From Hemileia vastatrix (lineage: Eukaryota > Basidiomycota > Pucciniomycetes > Pucciniales > Zaghouaniaceae), in assembly GCA_030280995.1 (NCBI GenBank), contig JASXTE010000017.1, forward strand, positions 23,961,998 through 24,025,997: a stretch of DNA of 64,000 nucleotides, read 5' to 3'. Positions 1 through 11,936 of the stretch are shown piece by piece; position 1 is the stretch's first letter, and every line of letters starts with the position of its first letter. The position numbers and the translations under genes were made by a program. The notes under the pieces were generated by a model that did not search any database, was not told where the DNA came from, and saw only the letters and a list, made by a program, of their open reading frames with translations.

Positions 1-2327
1 CTTGCAACTCAAAATGTTTCCCCCACAAAATATGCTGAAGTTTCTTCAGTATTTTTGCCACACCACATAATTCCAATTTTGGTTGTGAATATCTTGATTC
101 GACCTCAGTAAATACTACAGATTCATACCTAACTGGCCTGATTCAACCGAGATTTATCCATCTGAGACAAAACCGCCCCAGCTGCAACCTGACTTGAATC
201 AACTGCTAAATAAATTCTACCAGCATCTTTTCCATAATCCAACTTGTGCAGGACTAAATCCTTCCCTACAACCTCCTTCAACTTCACAAACGCCTTCTCA
301 CACTCTTCATCCCACTCCCAGTCTGCATCCTTTCTCGTTAACCGTCTCAATGGAGCTGCCAATGAAGAAAAGTCCTTAATAAACATTCTAACATATACGC
401 AAACGCCTAAAAACCCTCTAACTTCGGTCGTATTCTTGGGTCTTGGCCAGGACTGAATTTTGTTAACTTTCTTCTTGGACATAATCCTACCCTCTCTACA
501 TACCACATGGCCTAATATTTCTAAGGCTGGCACACAACATGAAAATTTTGAACCAGAAATAGTTAAACCAGCCTCTTCAATTCGAAACAATATTCTTTCT
601 AAAGTAATTGTAAACTCCCAAATGAATTTGCGTATCCCGGGATTCTCTCCCAACACCTCGTTATCATAGTCGGTTGTTGGTCCCTTAATTCCTCCATCAT
701 CTATAAAGATTCCAGCATATTGTGGAATTTCTTCTTGAAGGATCCAAGCCATCTGAGCTTGATAAACTGCAACCGAATTTGTTGCTCCTTGAGGTAATCT
801 TATTAACTGTAAACTTCCAAGTGGTGTATTGAATGTAGTGAGAGGCCTTGAGTCCGGATGTAACTCTCTCTCATCATATCCACCCATAATATCTCCCAAA
901 CCATAACACACTCTCCCTGCAAAAGCTTCAACAAACTCCTCAGCACTAGGTGGTATCCCAGCATCCTTTATTGTAACCCTATTTAATTCCCTAAGATCAT
1001 GAACAACTCTAAGCTTGCCATTTGGTTTCTTGATACAAAATACCAGACTAGAATAACTTGACATTGATTGCTCATACAGTCCAGTGCGTATCCGTTCTCT
1101 GACAACTTCAATATAAGCTTCTTTTAATGCAGCTGGAATAGGAATCGGTTTCTGCTGCCACGGTTCATGACATACCACAGGAATCCTGTAAGGCTCTTCA
1201 TAGGAATGCTTCAACACACCCCTCTCCTCTTCTACAATAGCAATGGCCTTCTCTCGCTTGACCATCACATCCAACAACAACTTCTTCTCTTCTCCAGTCA
1301 ACCAACCATCAGGTCCAAAATTAACAACAACCAGTCTCTCAAAAGTGATTCTTGATGTCTCAGAAAATTCAGGCGGATTCTTTACCAAGGGACTTTCATA
1401 AGAATCTCTTGATAACCTGGGTCTTCTCAAGGGTGGATTTAATTCAGCAGGTAGCAGTTCATTAATAGGTTGAACTTTATTTGCTACTTTCTTATATTTG
1501 GCTGCGTCCACATCTAAATAAACTTGAGGTAAAACCTTTTCTTTTGTATCACCATTAAAAATTTCATCAAATGAATCTTCTTCATCGCCTGAATTGGAAT
1601 AAGAAAAATTAGAAAAATATTTTATTTCATTTTTAAATTTTACCCTTTTCTCCTTTCCCTCGTCTAATTTATAAACAGATTTCCCAACACCTTTGCTTCC
1701 CTTATCCAACAGTAAATCGCCCGTAAAGAAAGTTGGCAGTTTAACCTCTTGCTGGAGAACCGGAAATGAATTTTCACAAAAATTTTTTTTTTGTGTTTTA
1801 ATTATACTGAGATTTTTAATAGGATTTTGATGTGATTTTTGCAGTTTACCCTCTTGCTGGAGGTCCATAATAGAAGGAGATACTTGCAGTTTAACCTCTT
1901 GCTGGTGGCCCAGAATAAAATTTTCACATAAATTATTTTTTTGTGTTTTACTTATACTGAGATTTTTAATTTGGTTTTGATGAGTTTTTTGCAGTTTACC
2001 CTCTTGCTGGAGGTCATCGAACATAACCTTCCAATTTTTATCCAACCAAATTTGGCCCATATTGCCTTTTTCACCATTTTTAAATTTAATAGAAAAACAG
2101 GGTAAATCCAATAAACATATAGAAAAGTCCAAAATGTATTTTCACTCCAAAGTAATATTAACAGAAAAAAATTGAGAATCCACTTGAATTATCTCCAAGT
2201 TAGCTGACCTATTGCAATCCAGGATCTCATCCTGAGGAGAGATTACAACATTAGAGTGATCAGCCCCAGCTACCCCAAAAAATGAGGGCATCCATAATAA
2301 TTTGAATCCTGAATAAATTGGAGACAT
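1..2327 (-). pseudogene. pol: Element I pol: reverse transcriptase and RNase H (broken)
   Basis: A frame open from 2132 to 129 (667 aa) carries the N-terminal spacer with repeated LQQEVKL-like heptads, then a Gypsy RT with an intact catalytic FIDD, and the start of RNase H (LAVDSSQ). Upstream, 2142-2327 matches the start of Element III pol but ends in TGA at 2142-2144. At about 135-150 one extra base relative to Element III shifts the frame, and bases 1-128 carry the RNase H continuation in the other frame. Pol would copy the element RNA and degrade RNA-DNA hybrids in the cytoplasmic particle. Two lesions make this copy inactive as it stands. Confidence 0.9.
2276..2282 (-). promoter_or_regulatory. 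-1 frameshift slippery heptamer, Element I
   Basis: The minus strand reads T-TTT-TTG followed by GGG TAG, the same site as Element III at 19784. About 26 nt downstream two 9-nt arms can pair, in the same position as in III. The site still precedes pol, although the protease frame that should feed it is missing here. Confidence 0.6.
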
Positions 2328-2383
2328 AACTATAAAAGAAAATTTCAGCCCAGTTTATGTAGTTTATCCTCATTTCGGAGGAA

Positions 2384-3565
2384 TTAAATTCTTGATATCC
2401 CCTGGAGATAATCCATAATTTTGCCCCAAGGGCTTATCCACCAATTCCATAAAACCCAAAAATAAACCCCCATAATTTGTCCTACCATTGGACATAAAAA
2501 ATATACAACCCTTTTCCTAAATATGAGTGCATCCAATTTATGCACTCTATTATCAAATGCCACTACACTCTTTATTAGTGCAGGGAAAACCATATCCTCC
2601 TTAACAATCTCTCCCTGAGATTGTAACAAATCCACTATATCCATATCTTCATTGCAGACAGTCTCTGCTTCTGAAGACAAAACCTGAGGCAAAAAATCCT
2701 CTAAATCAGATTTCGAATCATTCAACACAAAATTATCCCCATCATCCAAAATTTTGTCATTAATGACAACAATATCTTCATCTTCAAAAATCTCTTCTTT
2801 CCCAACAGAATTGTTAACAAAAATAATATCTTCAGGCTGGACAAAATCTTCAGGAATGGCTGATTCCAAAAATTCAACAGAAGATAATTCTTCTAAACCG
2901 CCCTCTTCTATCTCTTGAGTAAGAAAAATCTCTTTTCCAGAGTCCAAATCAACAGAATTATGAGTATCCAGATGTTCTAAAATAGCCTTCTTTAGCACCT
3001 CCATACCAGGAATCCTAGTTTCTCCATCTGGGAGATCCTTCATTAAATTTGCATTAATAAGCACCATCAAAACATCTTTCTTAACCTTTTCCCCCATAGC
3101 ATCCCAAAAAACATACTTTTATGCATTATCATGAAATAAAATTTCATACTCCAACAAGTAATCCAGAACCACCTGAAATTAAACCATAAACTGATGATAC
3201 TGATGCAGAGATGTTACACCACCTTTTGATTCCCATTTCCTAGCTATATCCTTTAGATCCTCCAATGAATAAACTTTTGGCCACCTTTTTTCCATTTCCA
3301 TCTTGAGCTTTCTCCAATCTTGATCTTTATAACCATCCATAGAAATAACCTCCTTTTCCACCTCTCTGTCCAAAATAAAGAACCTAATCTGCTTCACCAT
3401 ATCCAAAGGTAAAGCACCATCAATCGCAGCTGCAGTTTCATACCTATTTAAAAATCCTTCTAAATCATCTCCAGAAAACTTGGGCCCAACCCAAGATACA
3501 ATCCTTACTGATGCCCTAACAGGTACACCAGCAGCCAACACAGCAGTTCCACTAGTAGAAGACAT
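2384..3565 (-). pseudogene. gag: Element I gag-like frame (broken, no zinc knuckle)
   Basis: The start is the ATG at 3563-3565, in the same position as the other gags. Residues 25-130 match Gag of Element III (RIVSW.GPKF, DMVKQ.RFF, REVEKEVISM). The frame is stopped at about 3179, then resumes with a second gag block (3097-2990) and an acidic tail ending at 2384. No C-x2-C-x4-H-x4-C knuckle and no DSG/DTG protease are present, although Elements III and II have them in this interval. A hairpin motif normally found at the pol end lies at 2360-2381, immediately before pol. I infer a recombined or non-autonomous copy. Confidence 0.7.
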
Positions 3566-3721
3566 CCCAAAACATAAGAAAAGCGTTAACAACCATTAAA
3601 ATAACAAGCCTCTTGCAGGCCAATAACAAAAATCCAATTAGAGTTCCAGAAAATAAGTCTCTTGCAGGCTAAGAATGTTCTTGATCCAAGTAAGTCTTTA
3701 AAGAAAGCTAGAGAAATAGAA

Positions 3722-3738
3722 CCCCACGTTGGGCGCCA
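3722..3738 (-). promoter_or_regulatory. Primer-binding site, Element I
   Basis: The minus strand reads TGGCGCCCAACGTGGGG two bases after the LTR end, identical to Element III. The priming tRNA is not identified. Confidence 0.8.
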
Positions 3739-3740
3739 AC

Positions 3741-4862
3741 TATGGTAAGGTAAACTCTTACAGTCGCCTTGCTGTAAGCAGAATCCGGAGGAGATATGTG
3801 GATTTAGCTGAAAACCCTGTCCTTCCAATAAAAAATAACAAAATGGGAATTCTAAATCACTAAGCTAACCAGTCTACTTGGATCTGATTGATAAAAATAA
3901 TGAAAATCTAAAATATTTAACGCTTATTGAGATTTAAGTAAAAGTGGCTGTTGAGAAAGAAATACTGATAACAACAATAAAGGTGTACCAGTGAAAGATC
4001 TGAAAAGATTGACTTATATGTTTTTATAATAATTTGAGTTTTTATGAGACAGCAATAATCAAGTCCCAGTGATGAAGAACTTTCTAAAGATACCCTGTAT
4101 GAAGTGTTATTTTAATTGTTGAGTAGTATTTCTAAAATGTTATATATAAAATATAAAGTTATAAGGGTATTACAAACTTATTTAATTTGTTGAGTAATAA
4201 AAAATGAGACCGTGGTGGTTAAATATTAAGCTGAATGTTGTGTCCCCCCCTTCAATTTCGAGTTTGAGAGGCGCTTAAGTATTCCTAGTCACGTGCCTAA
4301 TTTTTCCCCTCCAGAGCTCTCCCAGAGTCAATCCGGAGCCCGTACGGAGTCCGTATGGAGTCAAAGCGGAGTCCGTACGGAGTACGTCTGGACTTCCGGA
4401 CGCAATCAGAACCTTAAAAACTATAATAAAAAATCTAGAAAAATTACACATGATAGAGCTACTTCCCCTTTATATTCCAAACCAATTTTCGTATTCTGCG
4501 CAGCTCTAATTACCCTGTGAAAATTCATCAAACTTAAGTAATTTCTGAAAACGTAAATATTTCTATAAAACTTTAAAATTCATTTAAAAATATAAGAAAA
4601 ATAGTATAAATTCTGGGAAAATTTCCCAAGGTTCTTGAGTGACTTGACTTGATACTTAGAAACTTTTCAGACCATAAAAATAAGTTTTCTCCGTAAAATA
4701 AATTGTTTTGTGTAGACATTTGCTCGTGACCAATTTCTTCATATTTAAAACTCAAATAAATTAAATAAAACCCTTTTATATAAAAATAATAACACCAATA
4801 TTGCATGCCGTAATAACTCCATTTACGTACTTAGGTGCCATACTAAACTTTAGGCTACCACA
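3741..4862 (-). repeat. 5' LTR of Element I (family A, 1122 bp)
   Basis: Bounded by TGTGGTAGCC and CCTTACCATA in element sense, as in the three other family-A LTRs. The termini form an imperfect inverted repeat (TGTGGTA/TACCATA). It contains a CACGTG box and a short array of GTAC-centred palindromes (about 4330-4395) whose copy number differs among the LTRs. Confidence 0.93.
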
Positions 4863-5095
4863 ACATCAAATGTTGCTCAGACACCAAAATTGATGATGAA
4901 GGTTCTTTTAAGCGGATTTTATTGCCATGGAGATCTGAAGAATTCTCAAGACTTGCACAAAATCTCGACCAGAAACACATTCAAATCCGAGAATCTTCCT
5001 CTTATTCAGGAGAAATACTTAAGAACTTGGCATTATATAATAGATTAAATTGGTATCCTCAATCGAGACTCACTTTAATTCTTTTCCAGTCCCCA
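4863..5095 (+). pseudogene. Truncated host-like exon of unknown function
   Basis: A frame is open from the LTR junction at 4863 and reads ...LLPWRSEEFSRLAQNLDQ... with a balanced, non-repetitive composition unlike the transposon genes. Coding character fades after about 5095. It has no start codon because Element I's LTR cuts it on the left, so the insertion probably split a gene. I do not recognise the family. It could be an exon of a host gene or of an older DNA transposon. Confidence 0.4.
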
Positions 5096-5413
5096 GGGGT
5101 TTGCCAAGTGACTGTTATTCTTAATTATATCTCGCTTCTCTTAATCCTCAAAAATTAAGACTTCTTAATTGTCAAGCCCCAATAAACATTTCCTACATAC
5201 TTGAACAAATTTCAAATTCTAATGTGAGTTATTGATGAATTCCCTAATCAATAATCTAGCAGACTCATATTCCTCGTTTCCAATGTTTGGGACACTTAAC
5301 CTTAAAAAATTAGAACAGATAAATATTTTTAGCTATGATGCAACTTTATATAAAGAAAATTTCACATACATTGATAGCTCAATCTTTTTTCTTTTTATAT
5401 TATAAATTCTGAA

Positions 5414-7647
5414 TTAAATACTTCTGCTTACAAAATACTTGAGTACATGAACTTCATTTTGTTGGCACATTCTAAACAGATGATCAACTGCTTGCTGTTC
5501 AACTGCTGGATTCCAATTAGGCTCCTGTTTCAATATTTTAAACAAATTCTCTTTTCAACCTTTTCTATTTCAATATAAGACTCTTTGACTTACCATTATA
5601 TATACATTTTGTGCACATCTCAAGTCTATTCCAACTCCTGCAGCCTTGATTTTACCAAGCAAAACTTGACATCTTTCATCATTTTTGAATTTGTCCACAT
5701 TTTCATCCCTTTTTTTCATGCTCAATTTTCCTACAAGCTCTGTGTAGCTAATTCCATGGTCATCTAAAGCCTTTTTTATACTGTTTCAATGGATAGAATA
5801 TTGAAATGTTGTTTAAGCTAAAAATAACTTATTGAGATAATTAATAGAATTCCTTACATTTCCAAAAAGTCCACATATTCTGAAAATATAACAGCCTTGG
5901 GACAAATTATCCCCCGTTCTTCCCTTAAGAAAATTTCTAAATGACTGATTAGATCTATAATCTTTGCTGAATGTTTCCATGTGAAAGGAAATGTTGGAGG
6001 TCGATCTGGGTTTTTGTAGACAGGGTGGTTACAAAATTGCCGTAAAATTGACAGTTCTCGGAGAAACTCAGCTGAGTCCCAAGGGAGGTTGGTGTTTCAA
6101 GAAGGCCCATAATACTCAGAAAAACGTTCTTGAAGCTTCGTAAGTTTTGAGTGCCAAGGTTCTGATAATTCTACAGATATTCCTTGCTCAATTTTTTGAG
6201 GAAGTGATAAGATTGCTTCTTTTGTCCTCCGCAGGCATATGACATTCATGAGAGTATTTATCGATTTTATTGAGCTAGAGCTTCCTATGTTTAAGCCATT
6301 CATAAGAAAATTAATCCACAACCAGTTTTCTTGCCATCTTTTGATTCTGAGGAATGATATAAGGCTTTAAAGATCAGTTGTCCGGTTCTGAAGTGGTGTC
6401 CCTGTCAAGCATAGTCGATACTCAGCCTCCAAGGCCAATATATTCTGATTCTTGTGCGACTGGGGATTCTTGATTAAAATTTTAAATTATGTTAAACATT
6501 TCATCAGCTTTTATAATATTATGTTCAAAATTATTAGTAATTCAAATGAATGCTTACTGAGCCTCATCTAAAACTATTCTGTACCAAATGAGTTTATGAG
6601 TTACTGGCTGAATAGGTTGAGGAGTTTTCTTTGAAGAAGATGGACTTGCTTTCTCATAGGTAGTCAAAACAACTAGTTGGTTCTGAAGCTCCTCAAAATT
6701 AATTTTCTTTTAATCCTTCCCATAAAGAACCTTGAAAGGTAGTGCATTATCTTCAAAGTGAATTCTTATTTCATTGAGCCAGTTTGATAATGTTGCAAGT
6801 GGGCAAATGATGAGAGTTGCTGATGTCCTATCTTTCTCTTGTCCACCACCCAAGAGTTGGAATTGTCTGGATTCACTTTGAGTTGCAGTAATTAGGCCAA
6901 GAGTTGAGAGGGTCTTTCCCAAGCCCATATCATCAGCTAGAATTGAACCAATTCCTGCAGAGGATAACTTTTCTTCAAGAAATTGTTCATAATAATTATT
7001 AAAACCCACTCTCAGCCAGCTGTTGTCTGCATGCCTCCACAGGTTTTCTAACTTTTCAGATAAGTTATTTTCAGTGTCTATCATAAAATTGATAGCTTGA
7101 ATATGATGCGTTTTCAGAGTTGTTTTGATACCACGTATAGATAGATTTGCCATTTGATTATCCCTTGTCTCAGAAATTTCAGAATTTGTGTTAATAAAAG
7201 AATGAGGAATATTGAAGAGGACGGTTGGATTGTAGTGTGGAATTGGTTTCAAATCAAATTGAGCATTTAGAAATACTTCTTTAGCCTGACTAATAAAATC
7301 AGTCAAAAAAAAAGAAGGCCACAAATTCTATACTGCCTGTTTAAAAGTAGAACCAAGTAAGAGCAAAAATAATAAGGTATTTGGGGATTTAAAGCCCTTT
7401 CCTCAGTTAAAATTTGAGATCCAGATCCAATTTCTCCAAGTAGTTGTCCAATTTGGCTGCTCTGTTCATTAGAAAGATCACCAATAGGTTTTGCTTCTCC
7501 TTCTTTGAATAATCCAAAAAAATGAACTAAAGATCTTCCTCGTTGCATAATAACTGGAGTGGATACTTCATCAAATACAGATCTTTCTTTTGGAAAAATA
7601 GGTTTAAAATTTAAAGAGAATTGTCCAATGCATCTTAAATTTGACAT
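5414..7647 (-). pseudogene. SNF2-family DNA helicase/ATPase relic (Rad5/Rad16/HLTF-like)
   Basis: Start chosen at ATG 7645-7647. The motifs appear in order: Walker A DDMGLGKT (about 6925), ICPLATLSNW (about 6800), a DEAQ box (about 6565), LTGTPLQNR (about 6395), LRRTK (about 6230), VIFSEY (about 5895), KAAGVGID (about 5650) and a degenerate motif VI (NPAVEQQAVDHLFRMCQQ, about 5500). GT-AG introns separate several blocks, for example 6469-6557. Such proteins remodel chromatin or repair DNA in the nucleus. Breaks are a frame shift near 7320, TAA at 6367-6369 and TGA at 6097-6099, and the usual RIGQ is RMCQ. This looks like a decayed host gene, although unusual splicing could bypass some breaks. 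Confidence 0.8.
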
Positions 7648-8559
7648 TTTAATTAAATGAATTTTATGGTGATGGCGGTAGTTTAAAGAAAGAGAGGGTG
7701 AGAGCAAAGTTTTGAAAGAGAATAAAGTAGAGAATATATATAATATTGGATGAATATTCAAAATTGAATTTTTCATGTATGTTAATAATTAATGTTGACG
7801 CACATTTTAATAATAACTAAATACAGATAAATAATTAAAAAAGTGCATTATTTTAGAGACTAAGTTTTGTGCCAATATATTAAAATTAGTTTCTTTAATA
7901 GTGTAAATTTTTTAAAAAATACATTACTATTTTTTCCCCTTATAAAAAATATATATATTTTTTCTCCTACATTAAATTTTTTGAAAATTGTCTTATACTT
8001 TTTTATTCCAAGGAACAATGAGAAATTTCTATTGATAAGGGCTCAATATCAACTTTTGTCTAGAAAATTTAAAATTATGTGCAAATATTTTTACAGAGTT
8101 ATATTTTTATTAATAAAGTTTTTAAAAAGGACTTAAATAGTATTCTTTTTTATATATTTGTGGAAATAAAATTGATAATTGAAATAATATTCCAGACCTA
8201 GTATACTATGTTTCATTTAAGATATTTCTACTTATATCAAACCTGACCTCCCAACATTAAATGGATCTATATATAAAATTGAATATTATGGTATTTTAAG
8301 TGTTGTGGCTCAACCATTGCTCAAATTTGTTCCAACTGATGCTCAACTTAAATCCAAAGCTCTGCCCAAGAAGGGATAAATCGTGGCTCAATTTAGGGCC
8401 AACTTTTTTTTCAAAATTTTTTCATATAATTTAAAAACAGTTTCCTAATTCTTTCAAAACATTTCCCCAACGATTTCCCAACCTCCTCCTGAAAGTTTCA
8501 AAAAGAGGGAACTTCTAGCAGTTCACCCCCTGATTTCCCGTGGTGAATTATTTCATTAA
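7648..8559. other. AT-rich spacer upstream of the SNF2 relic
   Basis: No coding signal or homology to the neighbouring elements is visible. A TATA-like tract (about 7733-7745) about 90 bp before the helicase ATG could be its promoter on the minus strand. Confidence 0.5.
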
Positions 8560-9462
8560 AATTTTATAAAAAATCTTAGTATAATTAAAACACAAAAAAT
8601 AATTTTTGTGATATTTTGATTCCAGAACTCCAGCAAGAGGGTAAAATGCAATTATTTCATCAAACTTCTAGAAAAAAATTTAGTATAATTAAAACACAAA
8701 AAAATAATTTTTGTGATAATTTTATTCCAGACCTCCAGAAAGAGGGTAAACTGCAATCATTTAATTGAAATTCTATTAAAAATCTTAGTATAATTAAAAC
8801 TCAAAAAAATAATTTTTGTGATAATTCAATTCTGTTCCTCCAGCAAGGGGATAAACTGCCAATTTTTTTTACAGGTGATTTTATGATGGATAAGGGAATT
8901 AAAGGTGTTTGAAAAAATGTTGATAAATTAGACAAAGGAAAAGAAAAAAGGGTTAAATTTAAAAATGAAATAAAATATTTTCCCACATTTATTGATTCTG
9001 ATTCTGACAAAGAAGGGAATTCCTTTGATAAAATTTTTAAAGGTGATACAAAAATTAATATTTTACCTCTTGCTTATGTAGATGTGGAAGCAGCAAAATA
9101 TAATAAGGTAGAAAATAAAATCGGACCAATTAATGAACCGCTGCCTGCTGAATAAAATCCACCTTTGAGAAGACCAAGTCTATCAAGAGATCCTTATGAA
9201 TGTCCCTTGGTGAAGAGTCCGACTGAATTTACTGAAACGTCAAGAATCACTTTTGATATATTTGGTGTTTTTAATTTTAGACCTTATGGTTGGTTGTCTG
9301 GAAATGAGACGAAGTTGTTTTTAGATGTGATGGTCAAGCGAGAGAAGGCCATTGCTTTTGTAGAAGAGGAGAGGGGTGAGTTGAAGCATTCCCATGGGGA
9401 TCCTTACAAGATTCTTGTAGTATGTCATGAACCATGGCAGCAAAAACCAATCCTGATTCCGG
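8560..9462 (+). pseudogene. Family-A Gypsy pol fragment (relic)
   Basis: This matches Element III from about 20100 to 20972: the spacer with degenerate hairpin repeats, then a frame at 9165-9462 with the conserved block LSRDPYECPLV and VVCHEPWQQKP upstream of RT. TAA at 9153-9155 and other changes break it. It stops exactly at the outer edge of Element II's LTR, so it was the target of an insertion or recombination there. The rest of pol is not found beyond the other end of Element II. Confidence 0.8.
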
Positions 9463-10554
9463 TGTAGACAATCCTATAGTACTAGCTATAGGCCTTGACC
9501 AAGGGAGTTGGAGAAAAACCAGAGAAAAAATCCCCTGTCCCTTTAGAAAAATAGAGTGAGATTTACTTGCTAAAGTAAGTTGGTTCCTGTTTTGATAAAG
9601 CTCCTTTTCAACACACTTGACTGCTTGATGAGCCAAGAAATTAGTCCCCAGATAGACTACCAGACCAAAGAACTGAAATGTAGAACAAATTCCACACCAG
9701 AGACAGCAAAGATTCTTGATGTAGGCTGCAAATCCACACCAGAGACAGCAATAATACTTGCTATAGCTTGCAAGACTATAACAGAAAAAACAGTTGCTAA
9801 AGTTAAACTAAATGAAGAGCTTACTTGCAACAAACACAGCCAATTGTGGCCAGAAAACAGTGAAAACTGAGTGTGGAACAATGATATCACCTCCAGATGG
9901 TTGTATGATGATTAAGGTTGCCCCAAACTGTCTTATTAACTACGTACACACAGACCACTAACTAAGAGCCCATGCGCACCCACCAATCTGGTGCCTGTAC
10001 CCGCCAAATTACATAAAAAACACTCCTGGAGCGCTCCCCAACCTCCTAAAACAGAGGGGGGCGGGCCGCCCGATGTCGGAGATGCCGCCTGAAGCAGCCT
10101 GGCCTCCCTGAAGCCAGAAAACCAACAAAAACCACTAATCTACTTAGAGAAATTAGCTACAACTACTAAAACCTTTAAAACACGGAATTTCACTATAACA
10201 ACCTTGTGACATGAAATATAGAGAAAAAATAGCTCTATCCAATGGTACTAAGCACTTAACCCTAAGACTTAATGTTAGCCCATAAAACACGAAAAACAAA
10301 ATTAAACAGCAATCTTTTATAAATGAAAAATGAGGGAATGACCCCTTAAAACGTAGAATTTGAAAAATGTCTTCATACATAAAATATAGAGAAAAACCAG
10401 GGCTATCCAATGATAGTACCCACATACTCGCAGACCCAATATCCACGGAATAAAACCAGAAAAATACCCAATTCCTTAACAGATGTCAAGTAAGACATGC
10501 ACAAACAGTGCCAAATCACACAACAAAGGCCCCTTCCAATGTTGGAAGACCACA
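9463..10554 (-). repeat. 3' LTR of Element II (family B, 1092 bp)
   Basis: Starts TGTGGTCTTCC and ends GGATTGTCTACA in element sense. It is the same length as the partner at 35947-37038 and differs by only a few percent by eye. It contains a tandem pair of about 42 bp with ACCAGAGACAGCAA cores (about 9700-9790). Confidence 0.93.
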
Positions 10555-10564
10555 TCCTCCCTCC
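10555..10564 (-). promoter_or_regulatory. Polypurine tract, Element II
   Basis: The minus strand reads GGAGGGAGGA directly before the 3' LTR, the same tract as Element III at 28152. It is the expected plus-strand DNA primer. Confidence 0.85.
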
Positions 10565-10602
10565 AATTAAGAATGTCCAAATTCTTTCTTCAGCAAACCA
10601 CC

Positions 10603-11244
10603 ATGTTCAGCCTTCTTTCCAAATCTGTCTCTGAAATGGGTCCTTGCCAATACTGCGTCTACAATAATTTAATCTGCACCATAACACCTCCTGTCCATCC
10701 ATACAGAACGTCCTGTGATGTCTGCCACTCCAGAAAGAAGTCCTGCTACAGACCAGGTCCATTATCTTCTGCAAAAGCTTCACCTCCACCTCAACCTGGT
10801 CCATCTTCCACCAGAATCAAAAGATCTAGGCCATCCATCTTGATTCCCAGATTAATCAAAAAACTACACCCTTCCCAGAAGAGTGCCAAAACAACTAAAA
10901 CAACAAGTTCCACCATCCCTGGTCCATCTAATGGTAAAAACTTCCATTTCTTCTTTCCACTTTATAAAACTGATGACTTCTCAGTTCCTCCATCTTCTGA
11001 CAGTGATGATAACAATGTAGGATCCATTGAACCACCAACACCAAACCACTTGCCCACTATCAAGGCCAAGCTCCAACAACACACATCTCAACAGAAACAA
11101 CTTCTGCTTCACTACTTCCAATCCACTCCTGCTAGAGATCCACAGGACATTGAGAACAGAAGATACCTCAATCACCAGTTCAAGGCTAATTCTGAACACT
11201 TCCTTTCATCTCTTGATTCCCTCTGTAATTCCACTAGTACTTGA
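10603..11244 (+). CDS. P1 gene of Element II: antisense double-Cys-triad protein, open frame of 213 aa
   Basis: It lies antisense to the element, starting 48 bp inside the 3' LTR. ATG 10603 is chosen for its ACCACC context; 10573 and 10636 are alternatives. Residues 15-25 are C-x2-C-x6-C (CQYCVYNNLIC), followed by a 12-residue linker and a second triad (CDVCHSRKKSC) rich in Arg/Lys. A Ser/Pro/Lys-rich middle follows, then a C-terminal segment likely helical with LLLHYFQSTPA. A 51-nt in-frame GT-AG segment (about 10935-10985) may be an intron. The triads resemble a Zn2Cys6 DNA-binding cluster, so a nuclear DNA-binding role is an inference. No stops are present, unlike the element's gag-pol. 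Confidence 0.65.
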   Translation: MFSLLSKSVSEMGPCQYCVYNNLICTITPPVHPYRTSCDVCHSRKKSCYRPGPLSSAKASPPPQPGPSSTRIKRSRPSILIPRLIKKLHPSQKSAKTTKTTSSTIPGPSNGKNFHFFFPLYKTDDFSVPPSSDSDDNNVGSIEPPTPNHLPTIKAKLQQHTSQQKQLLLHYFQSTPARDPQDIENRRYLNHQFKANSEHFLSSLDSLCNSTST

Positions 11245-11936
11245 GTTTGATTCAGTAAAGAAAAATTGACCACACCCTCTATAGAATGTAACCACAAAAC
11301 AACCCTCAGTTTTAAGTCTTGGGGGACCATCCTCTTTTTATAGTCTTGGGTGAATCAAAAACACTCAGTTTAAAGTCTTGGGGGACTCAAAAACCCTCAG
11401 TTTAAAGTCTTGGGGGACTCAAAACCTAAATCATAAACCCAGAACCAGAGATCAACCACATTAAGACAGAGAAAAAACTAACATTCTGGGGTAATTGTGA
11501 ATAGAGCTGCCAGCCCATCAATTACCCCCAAATTTGCCTTTGCTGAATTTGGAGGCTCCTCCTGTGGATACCCTCCACCAATCTTTCAGAACCAACTCCA
11601 AAAACAAAACCCATTCCTCAGTTTATAGTCTTGGGGGACTGAACCAACAATAATCCTCAGTTTAAAGTCTTTTGGGACTAACACAGTGTTCAGTTTAAAG
11701 TCTTGGAGGACCGCAAGAAACAAGATTTCAGTTTAAATTCTTGATGGACTGCCATATTTTTCAGTTTAAAGTCTTAACAGACTAGCGGAATTTTGCATAA
11801 AATAGACGCAGCCCATTTCATACAGAATACCTCTACAGCCAACCTGCTGAACTTCCACCTTCACTTCATCATCTACCCATCACTGAAAAAAATCTCCTTC
11901 CTATCTCTTCACCCTCATCTTTTCTCACCACAGATC
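11245..11936 (-). repeat. Array of small hairpin motifs between P1 and P2 of Element II
   Basis: At least seven clear copies lie at 11307-11328, 11366-11387, 11398-11419, 11619-11640, 11658-11679, 11691-11712 and 11762-11783, with a degenerate one at 11729. In element sense each has a 4-nt arm (AGTC or GGTC), a 6-nt loop (mostly CCCCAA), the pairing arm (GACT) and a TTAAACTG-like tail. A larger hairpin with GGGGTAATTG/CAATTACCCC arms lies at 11488-11528. No gene is seen here. For the antisense genes this is the P1 3' side and the P2 upstream region. Confidence 0.85.

Larger units (their letters stand above)
1..4862 (-). mobile_element. Element I: Ty3/Gypsy LTR retrotransposon, family A, 3' end outside window
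   Basis: Read on the minus strand it shows a 5' LTR (3741-4862), a primer-binding site, a gag-like frame and pol as far as RNase H, where the window ends. The LTR and pol closely match Element III. The right flank is ACAT (4863-4866), the expected position of a 4-bp target duplication, but its partner is outside the window. Unlike Element III it shows no protease or zinc knuckle between gag and pol, so it looks recombinant or internally deleted. Its pol has the longest open frame of the family-A copies here. Confidence 0.9.

Noticed and set aside
7867..8136. Open frame of 89 aa, Phe/Lys-rich
   Set aside because: Lies in very AT-rich spacer; residues reflect A/T runs and no family is recognisable.
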